This document shows, in pieces, positions 44,665 to 53,743 of a stretch of 64,000 bases of DNA. This DNA is from Aliivibrio sp. EL58 (GTDB lineage: Bacteria; Pseudomonadota; Gammaproteobacteria; Enterobacterales; Vibrionaceae), in assembly GCF_900312675.1 (NCBI RefSeq), contig NZ_OMPC01000009.1:62001-126000 (forward strand), in the 5' to 3' direction. Every line of letters starts with the position of its first letter. The stretch's first letter is position 1. Below the pieces are notes generated by a model. That model was not told the origin of the DNA. It worked only from the letters and a program-made list of their open reading frames with translations, and ran no database searches. Both the position numbers and the translations under genes were made by a program.

Positions 44665-46758
44665 ATGTTTAAATCGATAAAAACACGTATAGCTGTCAGT
44701 GCTGGGCTTGCTATTTTTATTACACTAAGCACTACAATGTTTTTTACCACCATCTCTTATAACAATGTTAATGACGAGATTACCCGACATGTATCTGACC
44801 AACTTGCTGATAACATTGATTATAAATTACTGTCTATTGCCAGCCAACAAAGTGCAGAACTAAACGGACTTTTTTCTCCTGTTATTAGTAATTTAAAACA
44901 ACTCAAATCAGTTTTAGAACTGTCTAATGATAACCAAGCAAATGCCGACCTTTTAATTAAACAATTCATATCTTCATTAAAAAACCAAAATGACAGCGTA
45001 TTTGCTGGCTATATGGTATGGGAAGAAGGCCAATTCATTAAAGACGATTCTGAGCTTACCCAAAAAGCATTAAATAAAGACGGTATTTTATCTCCATTCT
45101 TTTCACCAACAGACTCTAGTTTTGAAGCATTAGGTATGGCTAGCTTTAGTAATACAGCTTTAAATAATAATGGTGAACGTATTGATGAATGGCACTTAGC
45201 ACCTTTTGAATCAGGAAAAAGCTTTGTAATGGAACCATACTATTACAATGTAAGAGGCAACGAGGAGCTAATTACTACTATTAGCTTACCATTAGTAACA
45301 AATAACAAAATTATTGGATCTATAGGCTATGATTGGTCAATTAAAAGTTTCCAAACAATTAGTAAGCAAGCAGCCCAAGCCATTGGTATTCCAAATGCTG
45401 TAGTGTCTATCGCATCATGGAACGGAACTTTATTATCTTTCAGCCAAAATGAAAGCTTAGTCGGAAAACAAGTTAGAAACGATTTTGCTCAGCACTGGGC
45501 TCAAATCCAACAAGAAGCAAAAACAAACAAACCATTCTTAAAAGACATAGGTCAATTCAAAACAGCTATCGCAACCATTAATACAGGTTCAAAACCCTGG
45601 ATTGTAATGGTGTCAGTTCCTGTAGAAATTTTACAAAAAGAAATTACTGACTTTAACTCACTAAGTACTCAACTCAGTCATGATGCGCTTTCTAATGGCC
45701 TTTTAAGTGGTTTAGTTTCTTCAATTATCGGTATTACTATTATCTTTATTTTAGCAAGACAAATTGGGAACACATTGATGAACTTAACATCACGCTTTGA
45801 AAATATAGCTCAAGGCGATGGCGACTTAACTCAGCGTATTGAAGTCACATCTAAAGATGAAATTGGCCAACTTGCTTTCTGGTTCAATACCTTTATCGAG
45901 AAAGTTCAAAATACACTTCATAATGCAAAAGAGACGGCTGAACTCGTCTCTCAATCATCAATGAATACCATGACTGAAACAGAAAAGTCACAAATAAAAC
46001 TTCAAAATCAAGTCAATGAAGTGACACAGTTGGCAACTGCAATTAATGAGATGAGTGCAACAGCCCAAGAGGTAGCATCATCGGCATTACAAGCCGCAAC
46101 GGCAGCAAGCCAGATCCAAGCAAGCAGTGAAGAAGGTCAAAAAATCATGGATAACGCAGCAGCTTCAGTAGAAGAATTAGCGTCGTTCATTAATGAAGCC
46201 CAAGAGCAAGTCGTTAACTTGGCGGCATCGAGCAATGATATTCAAAAGATCCTGCTTGAAATCGGCGGAATTGCTGAACAAACCAATCTACTGGCATTAA
46301 ATGCCGCGATTGAAGCCGCTCGTGCAGGTGAGTATGGCCGTGGGTTTGCTGTTGTTGCTGATGAAGTTCGTAACCTAGCAAGCCGCACACAAAGTTCAAC
46401 TCAAGAAATTAATAATATGCTTGCTGTATTACAACAAAATACTCATAGCATTGTGACGGTAATGGACAGTAGCCAAAAGCAAGCATTCGCAACTAAAGAA
46501 GAAACGCTAATTGCACAAGAAAATCTGAAAGAGATCAGTACCGCTATTCTGGTAGCCAATGACATGAATAATCAGATTGCTTCAGCCGCAGAGGAACAAA
46601 GCTCTGTCTCTGAAGAGATAAATCGCAATGTGACAAGTATTAACGAAGCCGCTGATGAAGTTCTTTCTGATATGCAAACTTCGTTAAATGATACCGCAGA
46701 GCTAACAAAAGAAAGCCATTCACTAGCTCAGAAATTAAGTGAATTTAAAACTCAATAG
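44665..46758 (+). CDS. Methyl-accepting chemotaxis protein with Cache-type sensor
   Basis: A 697-residue chemoreceptor; ATG at 44665 behind GGAAAGA (the open frame extends 20 codons upstream). TM1 is near residues 10-32. A large periplasmic region (about 35-345) with dCache-like features follows, then TM2 (about 350-372) and HAMP (about 373-425; [18 protein letters not shown]). The cytoplasmic signalling tip is intact: [25 protein letters not shown]-type hairpin near 535. No C-terminal NWETF-type tether is present. The ligand cannot be told from the sequence. Confidence 0.93.
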   Translation: MFKSIKTRIAVSAGLAIFITLSTTMFFTTISYNNVNDEITRHVSDQLADNIDYKLLSIASQQSAELNGLFSPVISNLKQLKSVLELSNDNQANADLLIKQFISSLKNQNDSVFAGYMVWEEGQFIKDDSELTQKALNKDGILSPFFSPTDSSFEALGMASFSNTALNNNGERIDEWHLAPFESGKSFVMEPYYYNVRGNEELITTISLPLVTNNKIIGSIGYDWSIKSFQTISKQAAQAIGIPNAVVSIASWNGTLLSFSQNESLVGKQVRNDFAQHWAQIQQEAKTNKPFLKDIGQFKTAIATINTGSKPWIVMVSVPVEILQKEITDFNSLSTQLSHDALSNGLLSGLVSSIIGITIIFILARQIGNTLMNLTSRFENIAQGDGDLTQRIEVTSKDEIGQLAFWFNTFIEKVQNTLHNAKETAELVSQSSMNTMTETEKSQIKLQNQVNEVTQLATAINEMSATAQEVASSALQAATAASQIQASSEEGQKIMDNAAASVEELASFINEAQEQVVNLAASSNDIQKILLEIGGIAEQTNLLALNAAIEAARAGEYGRGFAVVADEVRNLASRTQSSTQEINNMLAVLQQNTHSIVTVMDSSQKQAFATKEETLIAQENLKEISTAILVANDMNNQIASAAEEQSSVSEEINRNVTSINEAADEVLSDMQTSLNDTAELTKESHSLAQKLSEFKTQ

Positions 46759-46787
46759 ATTTTAAAACCTAGAATCTACATTTAATT

Positions 46788-46823
46788 AAGCCATGCTTTT
46801 TCTCTATTGCATGGCTTTTTTAT
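46788..46823 (+). terminator. Intrinsic terminator after the chemoreceptor gene
   Basis: AAGCCATGC (46788-46796) pairs with GCATGGCTT (46809-46817), 12-base loop, T-run. Confidence 0.86.
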
Positions 46824-46964
46824 TTATCCAAATCCGCATGAACTTTATGAACAAAATTCATTTAATGTTCTAAATAGCCATTATCATCTCTATCTAGCCA
46901 AAACCCCCTCAAGTGAATAACATTTACGTAACAACCAAGAAAAAGCAGTATATATCGAACGATA

Positions 46965-47026
46965 ACAGCTCATAGAAGCTGTAACCCCTACTCTCAAGTT
47001 TCACACCATAACGACAGAGAAACTTG
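46965..47026 (+). promoter_or_regulatory. tctC leader hairpins
   Basis: Two inverted repeats lie just before the tctC ribosome site: ACAGCT/AGCTGT (46965-46982) and CAAGTTTC/GAAACTTG (46995-47026). The second ends eight bases before AAGGA. They could shield or expose the start region; no known riboswitch is recognised. Confidence 0.4.
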
Positions 47027-47048
47027 GACACATAAGGACATGTTATTC

Positions 47049-48026
47049 ATGCTTACTTCATTTAAAAAACAAATCACAGCCTCAATGATTGCTGCAACCT
47101 TTGCACTTTCAGGTTCAGCTATTGCAGCCGAACTTGAAAAAATTCACTTCATCATTCCTGGTGGTGCTGGTGGCGGTTGGGATATGACAGCTCGCGGTAC
47201 CGGTGATGTATTGCTTAAATCAGACATCATTGAACAAGCGTCATACCAAAACCTTTCAGGGGGCGGCGGCGGTAAAGCTATTGCTCATTTAATTGAAACT
47301 GCAGAGCGCCAGCCAGATACATTAATGGTCAACTCCACGCCTATCGTGATCCGATCGTTAAGTGGTATTTTCCCGCAGTCATTTCGAGACCTAACCCCAG
47401 TTGCTGCAACTATTGCCGATTATGGTGCGATTGTCGTAAATAAAGACTCTAAATATACCAGCTGGGAGCAAGTGGTTGCTGATTTTGAAAAAGACCCTCG
47501 TTCAGTAAAAATTGCAGGCGGTTCAGCTCGAGGCAGCATGGATCACCTAGTGGTTGCGGCAGCATTTAAAGGTGAAGGCTTTGATGCAAGAAAAGTACGT
47601 TACATTGCGTACGATGCCGGTGGCAAAGCAATGGCTGCACTGCTTTCAGGCGAAACACCTCTACTTTCAACAGGGTTAGGTGAAGTGCTTGAAATGTCGA
47701 AAAGCGGTCAAGTTCGTATTCTTGCTATCACAGCACCTAAACGTTTAGAAAGTGCGCCAGAAATCCCAACACTAACTGAATACGGCAATGAAACCGTCTT
47801 TGCTAACTGGCGTGGTTTCTTCGCAGCGCCTGGTACACCACAAGCGAAAATCGATGAGTACAGAGAAGCCTTCGATAAGATGTATGAAACGGATCAATGG
47901 GCGGTAGTTCGAGATCGTAATGGTTGGATTGATAACTACAAGGCGGACAAAGACTTTTATGCTTTCCTTGAAAATCAAGAATTGCTAATGGGTAACCTAA
48001 TGCGTGAGCTTGGCTTCTTAAAATAA
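47049..48026 (+). CDS. tctC: Tripartite tricarboxylate transporter, periplasmic binding protein
   Basis: A 325-residue solute-binding protein of the TctC/BugD-like family. ATG at 47049 (MLTSFKKQITASMIAATFALS) is ten bases from AAGGA; the ATG at 47040 would leave a one-base spacer. The signal peptide is cleaved near AIAA-EL (residue 27). The mature start EKIHFIIPGGAGGGWDMTARG is a family hallmark (ligand loop). The substrate is probably citrate or another carboxylate; not resolvable here. First gene of tctCBA. Confidence 0.92.
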   Translation: MLTSFKKQITASMIAATFALSGSAIAAELEKIHFIIPGGAGGGWDMTARGTGDVLLKSDIIEQASYQNLSGGGGGKAIAHLIETAERQPDTLMVNSTPIVIRSLSGIFPQSFRDLTPVAATIADYGAIVVNKDSKYTSWEQVVADFEKDPRSVKIAGGSARGSMDHLVVAAAFKGEGFDARKVRYIAYDAGGKAMAALLSGETPLLSTGLGEVLEMSKSGQVRILAITAPKRLESAPEIPTLTEYGNETVFANWRGFFAAPGTPQAKIDEYREAFDKMYETDQWAVVRDRNGWIDNYKADKDFYAFLENQELLMGNLMRELGFLK

Positions 48027-48038
48027 CACAATCATTTC

Positions 48039-48130
48039 AGCTGCCTTGAATAATTAATGACTCTCCCGGATATGGCTCATTAATGTTCCTGTTACCTCCT
48101 CCTTGCACCTTATGTTCAAGGCAGCCTTTT
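48039..48130 (+). promoter_or_regulatory. Long-range hairpin between tctC and tctB
   Basis: GCTGCCTTGAA (48040-48050) pairs with TTCAAGGCAGC (48115-48125) and is followed by CTTTTTC. ATTAATGA/TCATTAAT is nested inside. This looks like a leaky terminator or 3' stabiliser, which would give more binding protein than membrane subunits, common in such operons. Confidence 0.6.
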
Positions 48131-48167
48131 TCTTACTCTTTTTTAAATGGATGAATGGAGAGAACTC

Positions 48168-48647
48168 ATGTCGTACTCTAGCTCTTCTCTACTATGCCGA
48201 GATCGCGTTGGCGCAATCATTTTTTTACTGGTCTGCTTATGCTATGGCTACCAAACCAGTTTAATTCCTTTATTTCCTGGTGATGAATACGAACCCTTCA
48301 CCGCTCGAACCCTACCTTACATGCTGACCTTTGCTGGTATTTTTCTTTCATTACTTCTTATTGTCTCAGCTCAACCTGATGAAAAAAGTGGTGCCGTATT
48401 AGGCTTTAACTGGAAGCTCTTAATTGGGTTTATCATTTTAATGGTGTTGTATGGCATTGGTTTAACATGGCTCGGTTTTGTTCTAGCTACAAGCCTATTT
48501 TTACTGGCAGGGTTCTATCTTTTAGGCGAACGTCGTAAACCCATTTTATTTGGCGCCTCGTTTCCTTTCGTTACTGGATTCTGGCTACTTCTTACCAAAG
48601 GTTTGGATATCTATCTAGAACCTGGTTATCTTTTTCTTGCTTGGTAA
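48168..48647 (+). CDS. tctB: Tripartite tricarboxylate transporter, small membrane subunit
   Basis: A 159-residue inner-membrane protein with four predicted hydrophobic helices (about 10-30, 44-65, 80-120 split in two, 130-150), typical of TctB. ATG at 48168 (MSYSSSSLLC) is seven bases from GGAG; seven upstream codons are open but contain that Shine-Dalgarno. It lies between tctC and tctA. Confidence 0.88.
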   Translation: MSYSSSSLLCRDRVGAIIFLLVCLCYGYQTSLIPLFPGDEYEPFTARTLPYMLTFAGIFLSLLLIVSAQPDEKSGAVLGFNWKLLIGFIILMVLYGIGLTWLGFVLATSLFLLAGFYLLGERRKPILFGASFPFVTGFWLLLTKGLDIYLEPGYLFLAW

Positions 48648-48663
48648 ACCCTAGGACTTAATT

Positions 48664-50190
48664 ATGTTAGATGGAATTTTAGCAGGCTTATCAACAGCGA
48701 TTATGCCAACCAACTTGATGATGGTGATGATCGGCTGTTTTGTAGGTACATTCATCGGTATGTTGCCGGGTCTTGGCCCTATTTCTGCCATTGCCTTAAT
48801 GATCCCGATTAGCTACGGACTTGATCCAGCATCAGGTATGATCTTAATGGCGGGTGTTTATTATGGCGCCGTTTTTGGTGGGTCTACCTCATCAATATTG
48901 ATTAATGCACCGGGCTGTTCTTCAACTGTGGTTACTGCCTTTGATGGTTATCCAATGGCACAAAAAGGTCAGGCAGGTAAAGCCCTTGCGCTTGCTGCCT
49001 ACTCCTCTTTTACCGGTGGTACACTTTCAGCCATCATGCTACTGATTGCAGCTCCAGCGCTTGCCAAGGTATCTCTTAGCTTCCAATCATCAGATTACTT
49101 TGCCCTAATGTTAGTCGGCTTATCCGCTGTTGCAGCATTCGCAGGTAAAGGCCAAGTGATTAAAGCTTGGATGATGACCATTCTTGGTTTAATGCTTTCA
49201 ACCGTCGGCATTGATAAAGGCATTGGTGTCGAGCGCTTTACTTTTGGCTTAACTGATTTAATGGATGGATTCAGCTTCTTATTGCTTGCAATGGCAACCT
49301 TCGCATTAGGGGAAACCTTGATGGGAATATTAAAACCAGAGCAAGACACGCGAGATGATGAACAAAATAAAATGTCTGACCTAGGCAGCATGAAAATCAC
49401 CAAAGAAGAATTTAAAGAGGTTGCTCCTGTTGCTGTTCGTTCATCTATCCTTGGTTTCTTTACTGGCGTATTACCCGGCGCTGGCGCAACTATTGCGGCA
49501 TTCTTAAGTTACGGAATGGAGCGAAACCTAGCACCAAAAGATAAAAAAGAAGAGTTTGGTAAAGGCAGCATCCGTGGATTAGTGGCACCTGAATCGGCAA
49601 ATAACGCCGCATCAAGTGGATCATTTGTTCCCCTGCTTACCTTAGGTATTCCTGGCTCTGGAACGACCGCAATCATGCTTGGTGCCTTAATCGCTTATGG
49701 TATTCAACCTGGTCCAAGACTGTTTGTCGATCACCCTGATATCTTCTGGTCAGTTATTATCTCTATGTACTTTGGTAATATCGTATTAGTGATCCTAAAT
49801 TTACCGTTAATTCCATACATCTCTAAATTACTTGCTGTGCCAAGAACCGTATTGATGCCGATGGTTTTATTCTTCTCAATTACTGGGGTGTATTTAGTCT
49901 CATTTAATACCGTTGATGTATTCATCATGATCTTTATTGCGATGGTGGCAATAGCCCTGCGGCTTGCCAATTTTCCACTAGCCCCCTTACTGCTCGGATT
50001 TATATTGGGTGGCATGATGGAAGAGAATTTACGTCGAGCATTAATGATCAGTGATGGTGAGTTGAGTTTCTTGTGGGAACGTCCTATTACCTTTAGTTTC
50101 ACTGCTATTGCTGCAATTGTGCTTATTCTTCCAATGCTACTGACGTTTATCAATAACGTTATCCGTCCTAAGTTTGCAGTAAAGTCATAA
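48664..50190 (+). CDS. tctA: Tripartite tricarboxylate transporter, large membrane subunit
   Basis: A 508-residue inner-membrane protein with about 11-12 hydrophobic helices. The TctA signatures GTFIGMLPGLGPISAIALMIPI (in two overlapping conserved parts, near residues 28-48) and YYGAVFGGSTSSILINAPG are present, and the inverted-repeat counterpart FTGVLPGAGATIAAFLSY occurs near 265. It forms the transport pore with TctB and takes substrate from TctC. AGGA precedes the ATG by seven bases. Confidence 0.94.
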   Translation: MLDGILAGLSTAIMPTNLMMVMIGCFVGTFIGMLPGLGPISAIALMIPISYGLDPASGMILMAGVYYGAVFGGSTSSILINAPGCSSTVVTAFDGYPMAQKGQAGKALALAAYSSFTGGTLSAIMLLIAAPALAKVSLSFQSSDYFALMLVGLSAVAAFAGKGQVIKAWMMTILGLMLSTVGIDKGIGVERFTFGLTDLMDGFSFLLLAMATFALGETLMGILKPEQDTRDDEQNKMSDLGSMKITKEEFKEVAPVAVRSSILGFFTGVLPGAGATIAAFLSYGMERNLAPKDKKEEFGKGSIRGLVAPESANNAASSGSFVPLLTLGIPGSGTTAIMLGALIAYGIQPGPRLFVDHPDIFWSVIISMYFGNIVLVILNLPLIPYISKLLAVPRTVLMPMVLFFSITGVYLVSFNTVDVFIMIFIAMVAIALRLANFPLAPLLLGFILGGMMEENLRRALMISDGELSFLWERPITFSFTAIAAIVLILPMLLTFINNVIRPKFAVKS

Positions 50191-50215
50191 TCTTCTAATC
50201 TAACCGTCTAATATG

Positions 50216-50250
50216 GACACCAATACTAAGGATAGTATTGGTGTCTATTT
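50216..50250 (+). terminator. Terminator after tctA
   Basis: A 13-bp perfect stem GACACCAATACTA/TAGTATTGGTGTC with AGGA loop. The T-tract (TATTTCC) is weak. Confidence 0.7.
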
Positions 50251-50314
50251 CCTCTGCTGCCATTTCTTTTTTTCATGCTACAATCCCCTTCTATTCATAT
50301 ATCTGAGATTTCAC

Positions 50315-51511
50315 ATGCCATTTTCCAAACTTGGGTTAAGCGATCCAATTTTAAAAGCCATCGACGAACTGGGTTATAAAGCCCCAACTCCAATTCAAGA
50401 AAAAGCCATTCCCGTTGCGCTTACTGGAAAAAACCTAATTGCAGCCGCGCAAACAGGTACAGGTAAAACAGCCAGTTTTGTATTACCAATTTTAGAAATC
50501 CTCAGCGAAGATCCAACTAAGGTTCGTGCTAAACGTGTTCGTGCATTAATTTTAACGCCGACACGTGAGCTAGCGATCCAAGTTGAAGACAATATTCAAA
50601 AATACAGTAAGCATATCGATATTAGTTCACTGGCTATGTACGGTGGCGTTGATTATAAAAATCAAAAAGAACGTCTGATTGAAGGGGTTGATGTATTAGT
50701 TGCCACTCCTGGCCGTCTTCTTGATATGTACACGCAACGCGCAATTCATTTCGATGAAATTGAGATTTTAGTTCTTGATGAAGCAGACCGTATGCTCGAT
50801 ATGGGCTTTATTGAAGACATCAATAAAATCATCGAGCGTTTACCGCTTGATCGCCAAAACATGTTGTTCTCTGCAACACTGTCTGATCAAGTACGTTTTT
50901 TAGCGAAAACAGCGGTAAATAATCCAATTGAAATTACTATTTCGCCAAAAACGACATCAGCACCACAAATTGATCAGTGGTTAACCACGGTTGATAAAGA
51001 CAGAAAATCAGCACTGCTTAGTCACTTAATTACAGAAAATGAGTGGGACCAAGCACTGATCTTTATTGAGACTAAACACGGTGCGGCTAAATTAGTTAGC
51101 CAATTAGAAAAACGCGGGATCAGAGCAGAAGCTTTCCACAGTGGCCGAAGCCAAGATGCTCGTGCAAAAGTACTAAATGACTTTAAAGAAGGTAAATTAC
51201 AATACCTAGTTGCTACAGGTATTGCGGCTCGTGGTATTGATATTGATGAGCTAACACGAGTGGTTAACTACGACCTACCTTTCCCTGCTGATGATTACGT
51301 TCACCGCATTGGTCGTACTGGTCGTGCTGGTGCAAAAGGTGAGGCTATCTCATTTGTTTCTAAAGATGACTTTAAAAACTTATGCATGATTGAAAAACGT
51401 CTTGGACACTTAATTGTTCGTAAAGAAATAGAAGGCTTTGCACCACGTAAAGAAGTGCCTATTTCTATTTTGAATTTTAAGCCTGCAAGAAAACCAGCAC
51501 CAAAGTTCTAA
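50315..51511 (+). CDS. rhlE: DEAD-box ATP-dependent RNA helicase RhlE-type
   Basis: A 398-residue helicase. The ATG at 50315 (MPFSKLGLSDPILKAIDELG) is chosen; the 34 open codons upstream cross the tctA terminator. Motifs in order: Q-motif PTPIQ, Walker A AQTGTGKT, PTRELA, TPGR, VLDEADRMLDMG, SAT, and HRIGRTGRAG. The C-terminal tail is short and basic (ARKPAPKF), shorter than in E. coli RhlE (454). RhlE assignment over other DEAD-box proteins rests on the N-terminus and remains moderate. Confidence 0.85.
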   Translation: MPFSKLGLSDPILKAIDELGYKAPTPIQEKAIPVALTGKNLIAAAQTGTGKTASFVLPILEILSEDPTKVRAKRVRALILTPTRELAIQVEDNIQKYSKHIDISSLAMYGGVDYKNQKERLIEGVDVLVATPGRLLDMYTQRAIHFDEIEILVLDEADRMLDMGFIEDINKIIERLPLDRQNMLFSATLSDQVRFLAKTAVNNPIEITISPKTTSAPQIDQWLTTVDKDRKSALLSHLITENEWDQALIFIETKHGAAKLVSQLEKRGIRAEAFHSGRSQDARAKVLNDFKEGKLQYLVATGIAARGIDIDELTRVVNYDLPFPADDYVHRIGRTGRAGAKGEAISFVSKDDFKNLCMIEKRLGHLIVRKEIEGFAPRKEVPISILNFKPARKPAPKF

Positions 51512-51537
51512 CCACAACTTGGTTAGATTACTAAATT

Positions 51538-51595
51538 AAAAAACGCCCATACTTTTTACTAGAAAGAGAAGTGAAAAATATGGGCGTTTTTATAT
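51538..51595. terminator. Long shared terminator between rhlE and the patatin-like gene
   Basis: AAAAACGCCCATACTTTTTACT pairs with AGTGAAAAATATGGGCGTTTTT over about 22 bp with two imperfections. Tracts on both strands serve convergent genes. Confidence 0.85.
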
Positions 51596-51621
51596 CTATC
51601 TGTTGATTAAGATAAGAGGAT

Positions 51622-52506
51622 TTATAGAAGATGCTTTAAGGCATGCCCCGCTCTTTCATAACCTAAGTCTATCATTTCAGCTGTGCGTTCAAACTCAAAT
51701 GTGCCACACGCATCTCTTGCTATTTCAACCGTAATATCTGGCGGATAAGCCGCAAGCTTTTGTCTCGCAATAGTGCTTTGCATCGCATCGAACGCTTGGT
51801 TTGCAATATCATACATACCTAAATCTATTCGCGATGCCTTCTCCGTTAAAGAACCAAAATAATCACTCACTTTTCGATGAAATGGCATATCTTCTTCTGG
51901 CTCTTGTGCTGAAATATCCACTTGATTGATCCCAAAGTCATCAATTTTATGGCTAATTTCACCAGCTAAGTTTACCGCAAGAGTAATATCGGAATGATCA
52001 GCAAAAGTTGGAGCAATCGGAACAGGGTTTAATACTCCGCCATCAATTAATGTTTTTCCATTAAATTCAATTGGCATTAAGTAAAGCGGTAAAGAGATAG
52101 AAGCTCGAATCGCTTGCAAAAGTGACCCTTTTTGTAACCACACCTCTTTTTCATTGCTAATGTCTGCAGCAACTGCGGTATAAGGAATTGAAAGATCTTC
52201 AATATGTAAATCTCCCAAGATATGACCAAGACGATTCATAACTTTATCGCCTTTAATTAGTCCACCTTTACCCCAATTGAAATCCATCAAAGAGACAATA
52301 TCGAGCTTGGTGATAGTTCGCATCCACGCTTCAAATTCATCTAACTTTCCGGCGGCATATACCCCTCCGACAACAGTACCAATAGAGCAACCAGAGACAG
52401 ATACAATCTCAAAATCATGTTCTTCTAACCAACGGATCACGCCGATATGAGCAAGGCCTCTCGCTCCACCACTTCCAAGAACAAGCGATACTGTTTTTTT
52501 CTTCAT
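51622..52506 (-). CDS. Patatin-like phospholipase, RssA-type
   Basis: A 294-residue patatin-domain protein. The oxyanion motif GSGGARGLAHIG is at residues 10-21. The nucleophile elbow is GCSIGTVVGG (GxSxG, near 40), and the Asp of the dyad is in LIDGGVLNPVP (near 160), so the catalytic dyad is intact. It is closest in layout to E. coli RssA (301). ATG at 52506 follows GGGAG; the frame runs upstream to overlap ybaK. Last gene of the kinase-regulator-ybaK-patatin unit. Confidence 0.88.
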   Translation of the reverse strand: MKKKTVSLVLGSGGARGLAHIGVIRWLEEHDFEIVSVSGCSIGTVVGGVYAAGKLDEFEAWMRTITKLDIVSLMDFNWGKGGLIKGDKVMNRLGHILGDLHIEDLSIPYTAVAADISNEKEVWLQKGSLLQAIRASISLPLYLMPIEFNGKTLIDGGVLNPVPIAPTFADHSDITLAVNLAGEISHKIDDFGINQVDISAQEPEEDMPFHRKVSDYFGSLTEKASRIDLGMYDIANQAFDAMQSTIARQKLAAYPPDITVEIARDACGTFEFERTAEMIDLGYERAGHALKHLL

Positions 52507-52526
52507 GGGGTTTCTCCCTTCCATGA

Positions 52527-52997
52527 TCACTCTGCTTTAATATCCATAAATTGTGCGTTTAACACTTGCTGTAAAGCCTTAGGGGCTAACCCAATATCTA
52601 GCCCTCTTTTACCACCACTGACATAGATGGTTTCAAACTGCTCAGCCGTATTATCAATCACTGTTTTCAATCGTTTCTTTTGGCCAAGAGGACTAACGCC
52701 TCCCATGACGTATCCGGTCGATTTTTGAACCAAAGCAGGATCGGCCATTTTTGCTTTTTTGCCACCAGCAGCTTTAGCAATTAATTTCATACTTAAATGG
52801 GCAGCAACAGGAATAATACCAACGACTAGCTCTTTCTCATCTACTTGAACCACTAAGGTTTTAAACACCTCTTCATCAGGTAATCCCAGTTTTTCGGCCG
52901 CTTCTAATCCATACGCTTGAGCTTTTGGATCATGGTGATACTCAAGCACTTGATGTTCAATTTTTGCTTTCTTTAATAATTTCGTTGCTGGTGTCAT
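52527..52997 (-). CDS. ybaK: Cys-tRNA(Pro) deacylase YbaK
   Basis: A 156-residue editing protein that hydrolyses mischarged Cys-tRNA(Pro). It shows a YbaK/ProX fold start (TPATKLLKKAKIEHQVLEYHH), the catalytic Lys in EEVFKTLVV (residue 46), and GGVSPLGQKKRLKTVID near residue 100. Length matches E. coli (159). It starts 26 bases after the response-regulator stop, with the patatin-like gene 20 bases beyond. Confidence 0.93.
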   Translation of the reverse strand: MTPATKLLKKAKIEHQVLEYHHDPKAQAYGLEAAEKLGLPDEEVFKTLVVQVDEKELVVGIIPVAAHLSMKLIAKAAGGKKAKMADPALVQKSTGYVMGGVSPLGQKKRLKTVIDNTAEQFETIYVSGGKRGLDIGLAPKALQQVLNAQFMDIKAE

Positions 52998-53023
52998 TGC
53001 TATTAATACCTTAAAAAATAGGG

Positions 53024-53698
53024 TTACGCCTTAAAGTACGTCCGCTCTGGTCGCCCAACACTGCCATAAGAGAGGTCGGCACTCAATTCTCCAGAGCTAA
53101 TGAGATATTCTAAATAACGACGAGCAGTAGTTCGGCTTACACCAATTAACTCACCTGCTTGATCTGCCGTTAATTGCTTTTCATTCACAAACAGTTGGCG
53201 CACTTTTTCTAATGTTACGCTATCAATGCCTTTGGGTAATCTTGCCACAGGCGTTGTCGTGGTAGAATGCAGCATGGCATCAACCATGGTTTGATCAATA
53301 TCAACTCGATTAATAAATTGTTCTTTTTGACTTAAATATTTATTAATTGACTCTTCTAAGCGACTAAATATAACAGGCTTTAACAGATAATCTACCACAC
53401 CACCACGCATTGCTTCTTGCAGCGTATTCACATCTCTGTCAGCTGTAATTAAGATAACATCAGGGGACGACTCTTTTTGGCGTAACTCACGCAATATATC
53501 AAGCCCGTTACCATCAGGAAGATAAATATCCAATAGCACTAAGTCTGGGTTTAACACATCAAATAACGTCGTCGCTTCTTCCTTACTGGCTGCAATTCCT
53601 ATGACCTCTACATAATCTATTTTATCCAGATTACGGCGATGTATTTCTGCGATGCCAATATCATCTTCTACGATAACGATCTTGATTTTACTACTCAC
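53024..53698 (-). CDS. Response regulator, CitB/DcuR type
   Basis: A 224-residue regulator. The receiver domain (about 5-125) has an acidic pocket (VEDD), the phospho-acceptor Asp in LVLLDIYLPDGNG (near residue 57) and Lys in YLLKPV. A C-terminal helix-turn-helix follows (LTADQAGELIGVSRTTARRYLEYL), typical of the CitB/DcuR/DctR class sensing citrate or C4-dicarboxylates. GTG start at 53698, 45 bases after the kinase gene. The nearby tctCBA operon is a plausible target. Confidence 0.9.
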   Translation of the reverse strand: MSSKIKIVIVEDDIGIAEIHRRNLDKIDYVEVIGIAASKEEATTLFDVLNPDLVLLDIYLPDGNGLDILRELRQKESSPDVILITADRDVNTLQEAMRGGVVDYLLKPVIFSRLEESINKYLSQKEQFINRVDIDQTMVDAMLHSTTTTPVARLPKGIDSVTLEKVRQLFVNEKQLTADQAGELIGVSRTTARRYLEYLISSGELSADLSYGSVGRPERTYFKA

Positions 53699-53743
53699 AC
53701 AATATCCTTTTGTTTATTCTTTATATTTATAAGATTGGTTGCT

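Noticed and set aside
50213-50314. Upstream extension of rhlE by 34 codons
   Set aside because: It overlaps the tctA terminator hairpin and lacks homology; the DEAD-box Q-motif region starts properly from 50315.
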